The position numbers were made by a program, and so were the translations under genes. A DNA stretch of 8,535 nt, taken from contig CALMAR010000228.1 of the NCBI GenBank assembly GCA_937859855.1, positions 1-8,535 of the forward strand. The letters run 5' to 3'. The notes beneath the pieces are model-generated. The model made no database searches and was not told the origin of the DNA. It saw only the letters and a list, made by a program, of their open reading frames with translations. Source of the DNA: an uncultured Kineosporia sp. Lineage in GTDB: Bacteria > Actinomycetota > Actinomycetes > Actinomycetales > Kineosporiaceae. Shown here piece by piece: positions 5,721 through 8,535 of this stretch (its first letter is position 1; every line of letters starts with the position of its first letter).

Positions 5721-7014
5721 TGGCCGCCGTCGACGTCAGCTGGTCGATCGCGGCCGAGATCGCGGTGGACGAATCGGCCGCCGCGCTCAGCTCATCGGAC
5801 ACCTCGTGCAGAGTCATCAGCTGCTGCTCGACGGCCGCCGCGATCTCCTGCTGCAGGGCGTGGATCGCCGACACGATCTCGGAGGTGGCCGCGAAACCCG
5901 CGGTCACGGCCTGCGTTTCGCAGACCACCGCGGCGATGACGGTGTTCACCTGCCCGGATGACCGAGCCGTCTCGCTGGCCAGCGCCTTGACCTCGTTGGC
6001 CACCACGGAGAACCCGCGGCCCTGCTCTCCGGCCCGGGCCGCCTCGATCGCGGCGTTCAGGGCGAGCAGGTTGGTCTGGTCGGCGAGCTGGCTGATCAGC
6101 GCGTTCACGCTGGAGATCTCACCCATGGAGCGGGCCAGCCCGTTCACGCCGCTGGCCGCCTCCGAGGCGTTGCGGCGGCCCTGGTCGGCGGTTGAAGCCG
6201 CCTTGCGGGCGCGCTGCGAGATCTCCTGCACCGAGCCGGTCAGCATCTCGGCCCGATCCTTGACCCGGCGGACCAGCTGGTTGATCCCGGCGGCGGTGCT
6301 CTGCACCTGACCGGCCTGCTGAGCCAGTTCCTGAGTGAGCGCGGCCAGCTCCTGCGACCGCCGCTGGGCCGCTTCGGTCTCTCGCCGCTGATTGGCCTGC
6401 CGCTCGGCCTGCATGGCATCGCTGGAGGCCTGCGCGGCCCGGGCCAGCCGCTGGTTCTCGGCCTCCCCCTGCTCGGCGAAGTACCAGATGAACAGGATGC
6501 CGATCACTTCCAGCACCACCATGCCCACGTGGTAGGCCACCATGCCGACCACACTGGCGGCGGTCGTGCCCATCCCGTGCTGGCCGCCGAACACGTGCAA
6601 CGGCCAGCTGAGTCCGATGATCAAGTGATGGATCAGGGCCGAGATGATGGCCAGGGCCAGCGCCTGCCAGCGCTGGTACAGGGCGACGAAGATCAGGATC
6701 ACGAACAGGTGGAAGTGCGCCTCGACCTGCCCGCCACTCAGCTCGATGGCCACGTAGCTGCACGACATCAGGCCCACGCTGGCCAGGTCGCACTTCAGCC
6801 CGGCCGCCGCGACCAGGCTCGACCCGGCCGCCAGAGCCAGCGGGATGAGCGGCAGCAGCAGGACCTCTGACCATGACCGGGGACCCAGGAAGCCCACCAG
6901 GAGCAGGACCGGAACGTGCATGTAGAGCAGGATGATGTTGATCCGGTGCCGCTGGGCCAGAGCGGCCGGGGACAGCGAGGCGCCGCGAGGAAGCCGATCC
7001 AGCAGGCGGGCCAT
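5707..7014 (-). CDS. Methyl-accepting chemotaxis-type receptor with polytopic membrane sensor
   Basis: The 435-residue protein has a basic start, then about six membrane segments (26-44, 50-72, 77-92, 101-115, 118-136, 150-178) with no large external domain. This N-terminal region carries histidine-rich signatures, EAHFHLF at 98-104 and [13 protein letters not shown] at 125-137, with '[15 protein letters not shown]' between them; this HFH-containing membrane domain is known to me from other receptors and cyclases as an uncharacterised sensor. A Gln/Ala/Glu-rich coiled coil runs from about 181 to 240 and there is no recognisable HAMP. The MCP signalling hairpin follows, with the tip [30 protein letters not shown] at 313-342, the CheA/CheW-binding signature, and 'IQ..IA.AVEQQ'-like helix at about 384-398. 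There is no C-terminal CheR-docking pentapeptide. It should dock with CheA/CheW at the inner membrane and sense something within or near the membrane. The ATG at 7014 has no good Shine-Dalgarno; a TAGAAG four bases upstream is weak. The family is certain, the ligand unknown. Confidence 0.92.
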   Translation of the reverse strand: MARLLDRLPRGASLSPAALAQRHRINIILLYMHVPVLLLVGFLGPRSWSEVLLLPLIPLALAAGSSLVAAAGLKCDLASVGLMSCSYVAIELSGGQVEAHFHLFVILIFVALYQRWQALALAIISALIHHLIIGLSWPLHVFGGQHGMGTTAASVVGMVAYHVGMVVLEVIGILFIWYFAEQGEAENQRLARAAQASSDAMQAERQANQRRETEAAQRRSQELAALTQELAQQAGQVQSTAAGINQLVRRVKDRAEMLTGSVQEISQRARKAASTADQGRRNASEAASGVNGLARSMGEISSVNALISQLADQTNLLALNAAIEAARAGEQGRGFSVVANEVKALASETARSSGQVNTVIAAVVCETQAVTAGFAATSEIVSAIHALQQEIAAAVEQQLMTLHEVSDELSAAADSSTAISAAIDQLTSTAASSAG

Positions 7015-7080
7015 GGCGCTTCTATCGGCCCCGGGTCTGCCTCACCTGAGCGCAAATGGGAGACCGGGCTCCGCGCGGGG

Positions 7081-7086
7081 TAGCCT
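7081..7086 (+). promoter_or_regulatory. Candidate -10 box for leaderless start at 7095
   Basis: TAGCCT (TANNNT) ends eight bases before ATG 7095, exactly as at 3541-3555, and the bases around the start also resemble that site (TAGCxTC...GCCGRTGAGCG). There is no Shine-Dalgarno. This argues for 7095 rather than the upstream in-frame ATG at 7056 as the start. Confidence 0.5.
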
Positions 7087-7094
7087 CACGGCCG

Positions 7095-8072
7095 ATGAGC
7101 GCTTCGTCCCTGTCCTCTCAGATCGTCGCCAGCATCGTGCTGCCCTGCTACAACGAGCAGGACCACGTACTGGCCGAACTGGAGCGGATCACCGCCTCGA
7201 TGGATGCCTCCGGCCTGCGCTACGAGATTCTGGCCATTGACGACGCCAGCACCGATGGCACGCTGGGCGTGCTGCGCGAGGCCGAGCTGGCGATGCCGAA
7301 CCTGGAGGTGCTGGCCTTCCGGCGCAACGGTGGCTCCGGCACGGCCCGGCGGATCGGCACCCTGCGGGCCCGGGGCGAGATTGTGGCCTGGACCGACGCC
7401 GACATGACCTACCCCAACGAGCGGATCCCCGAGCTGGTGAACCTGCTGCTGGCCGACCCCAGCTTCGACCAGGTGGTAGGCGCCCGGCTGACCGAGGAGG
7501 GCACCCACAAGTGGCTGCGGGTGCCGGCCAAGTGGCTGATCCGCAAGATCGCCGAGCGGCTATCGAACCAGCGGATCCCGGATCTGAACTCTGGCCTGCG
7601 GGCCTTCCGCCGCCAGGTCTCCCTGCCCTACTTGCGGCTGCTGCCGCCCGGCTTCTCCTGCGTCACCACGATCACGCTGGCGTTCCTGCAGAACCAGCAC
7701 GACATCTATTACCTGCCGATCAGCTACGCCAAGCGGGCCGGGCGCTCGAAGTTCCACTTCGTCCGGGACGCCTACCGCTACATCCTCCAGGTGCTGCGGA
7801 TGGTGATGTACTTCGATCCGCTGAAAGTGCTGATGCCGGTGGCTCTTTGGCTGCTGCTGATCGGCCTGGCCAAGGCGATCGTGGATATGGTGCGGCACCC
7901 GTTCTACTTCCCGGCCAACACCATCCTGCTGGTGATGGCCGCGCTGCTGATCGGCAGTATGGCGCTGCTGGCGGACCTGATCGTGCGCTCCCGGGGTGAC
8001 GACAGCGGCGACCCGGGCCTGGTCGAATCGCCGTCCGGTCCCGGGCGCCGCAACCCCTCGCGCAGTTCCTGA
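7095..8072 (+). CDS. Family 2 glycosyltransferase with C-terminal membrane anchor (DPM1/GtrB-like)
   Basis: From ATG 7095 the protein has 325 residues. Its GT-A catalytic domain shows the ordered GT2 signatures: SIVLPCYNEQDHV (13-25), ILAIDDASTDGT (45-56), the metal-binding DAD at 101-103 in 'VAWTDADMTYPNE', and PDLNSGLRAFRR (162-173), with D163 as the likely second conserved acid. Next come 'LPISYAKRAGRSKF' (207-220) and two membrane helices at about 244-266 and 272-297, then a charged Ser/Pro-rich tail. This architecture is typical of enzymes that transfer a sugar from a nucleotide donor to polyprenyl phosphate at the cytoplasmic membrane face (dolichol-phosphate-mannose synthase/GtrB-like). 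Donor and product cannot be assigned from sequence. The start at 7095 is preferred over ATG 7056 because homologous sequence begins just before SIVLPCYNE and a TAGCCT box lies eight bases upstream. It is divergent from the receptor gene, and a second glycosyltransferase starts six bases after its stop, so an operon is likely. Confidence 0.9.
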   Translation: MSASSLSSQIVASIVLPCYNEQDHVLAELERITASMDASGLRYEILAIDDASTDGTLGVLREAELAMPNLEVLAFRRNGGSGTARRIGTLRARGEIVAWTDADMTYPNERIPELVNLLLADPSFDQVVGARLTEEGTHKWLRVPAKWLIRKIAERLSNQRIPDLNSGLRAFRRQVSLPYLRLLPPGFSCVTTITLAFLQNQHDIYYLPISYAKRAGRSKFHFVRDAYRYILQVLRMVMYFDPLKVLMPVALWLLLIGLAKAIVDMVRHPFYFPANTILLVMAALLIGSMALLADLIVRSRGDDSGDPGLVESPSGPGRRNPSRSS

Positions 8073-8078
8073 CCGGTC

Positions 8079-8535
8079 GTGCGGATCGCCCTGGTAGGCC
8101 CGGCTCACCCGCTCAAGGGCGGGATCGCGGCCCACACCACGGCCACCGCTCACCAGCTGGCCCAGGCCGGGCACCAGGTCGCCCTGATCTCCTGGGCCCG
8201 GCTCTATCCCCAGCGGCTCTACCCCGGCGAGCTGGCTCAGCCGCCCGGGCCGCCCGACGTCCCACCTTTCCAGCCCACCAGCCAGCCGCTGCGCTGGGAC
8301 CGGCCGCAGTCCTGGTGGCACACCGGCGCCCGGCTGCGCGAGGCCAGCCTGGTGCTGAGCGTGCTGGTGGTGCCGGCCCAGATCCCGGCTCTGCTGACGA
8401 TGGTGGCCTCGGCCCGGCGAGGGAAGCCCGCCCCGGCGGCCGGGGCGATCGTGCACAACGTCGTGCCGCACGAGACCCGTCCGGGTGAGCACTGGCTGAT
8501 GAGCCGGATGCTGCGCAGCATGGACGGTGTGCTGG
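8079..8535 (+). CDS. GT4-like glycosyltransferase, N-terminal part (3' end outside window)
   Basis: A GTG six bases after the preceding stop opens a frame that runs to the window end (152 residues seen). It starts MRIALVGPAHPLKGGIAAHTTATAHQLAQAGHQVALISWARLYP-type, i.e. a beta strand followed by a Gly-Gly-Ile donor-loop (K13-G14-G15-I16) and a helix, the classic N-terminal Rossmann unit of GT-B family 4 enzymes. A later 'RWDRPQSWWHTG' (72-83) and 'AIVHNVVPHE' (123-132) also fit this family, where an HNxxPHE-like strand-loop is common. The remaining N-domain and the whole donor-binding C-domain are off the edge. It is probably co-transcribed with the GT2 gene and transfers a sugar in the same glycan pathway at the cytoplasmic face. 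No Shine-Dalgarno is clear, so translational coupling to the upstream gene is plausible. The family call is good; specificity is unknown. Confidence 0.85.
   Translation, partial: MRIALVGPAHPLKGGIAAHTTATAHQLAQAGHQVALISWARLYPQRLYPGELAQPPGPPDVPPFQPTSQPLRWDRPQSWWHTGARLREASLVLSVLVVPAQIPALLTMVASARRGKPAPAAGAIVHNVVPHETRPGEHWLMSRMLRSMDGVL

Noticed and set aside
7056..7094. ATG 7056 as the start of the GT2 gene
   Set aside because: It adds 13 non-conserved residues, has no Shine-Dalgarno, and would place the TAGCCT box inside the coding region.
1..8535. CRISPR array, tRNA/rRNA, insertion sequence or phage genes
   Set aside because: No spaced direct repeats, cloverleaf, transposase motif, terminal inverted repeats or phage-type proteins were seen.

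Overview
This is a GC-rich (roughly 70% by eye) stretch of bacterial DNA with strong G/C third-position bias. It most resembles an actinobacterium, perhaps of the Propionibacteriales/Nocardioides type. The support is a TIGR03089-like AMP-binding pseudoenzyme (a family known to me only from Actinobacteria), a secreted SpoIID/LytB-domain protein, actinobacterial-style extracellular repeat domains, and apparent leaderless TANNNT promoters. The genus call is inference; no rRNA or tRNA gene is present to anchor it.

Layout. 1-1139 (+) is the 3' end of a secreted protein made of three ~110-residue repeats. 1330-2730 (+) is a secreted SpoIID/LytB-domain protein, a probable peptidoglycan-cleaving enzyme. 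2778-3497 (-) is a TIGR03089-like protein, convergent with the SpoIID gene. 3555-4586 (+) and 4549-5718 (+) look like the two halves of one large polytopic membrane protein resembling a GT-C glycosyltransferase, broken by a frame change near 4550-4586. 5707-7014 (-) is a membrane-anchored methyl-accepting chemotaxis-type protein that overlaps the end of the preceding gene inside a perfect palindrome. 7095-8072 (+) is a family 2 glycosyltransferase with two C-terminal membrane helices. Six bases later, 8079 to the window end (+) is the N-terminal part of a GT4-like glycosyltransferase.

Theme. Apart from the chemotaxis-type receptor, the genes fit cell-envelope construction and remodelling: a wall hydrolase, a surface repeat protein, and three probable glycosyltransferases (one membrane GT-C-like, one GT2, one GT4). 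The GT2-GT4 pair is probably one operon making or modifying a lipid-linked or surface glycan. No mobile element, CRISPR array, RNA gene or phage gene was seen. The least ordinary points are the broken GT-C-like gene with a slippage-prone repeat/hairpin just upstream of the break, the 16-bp palindrome that supplies both stop codons of a convergent gene pair, and three starts that share a leaderless-promoter layout. All gaps between genes are under 200 bases.
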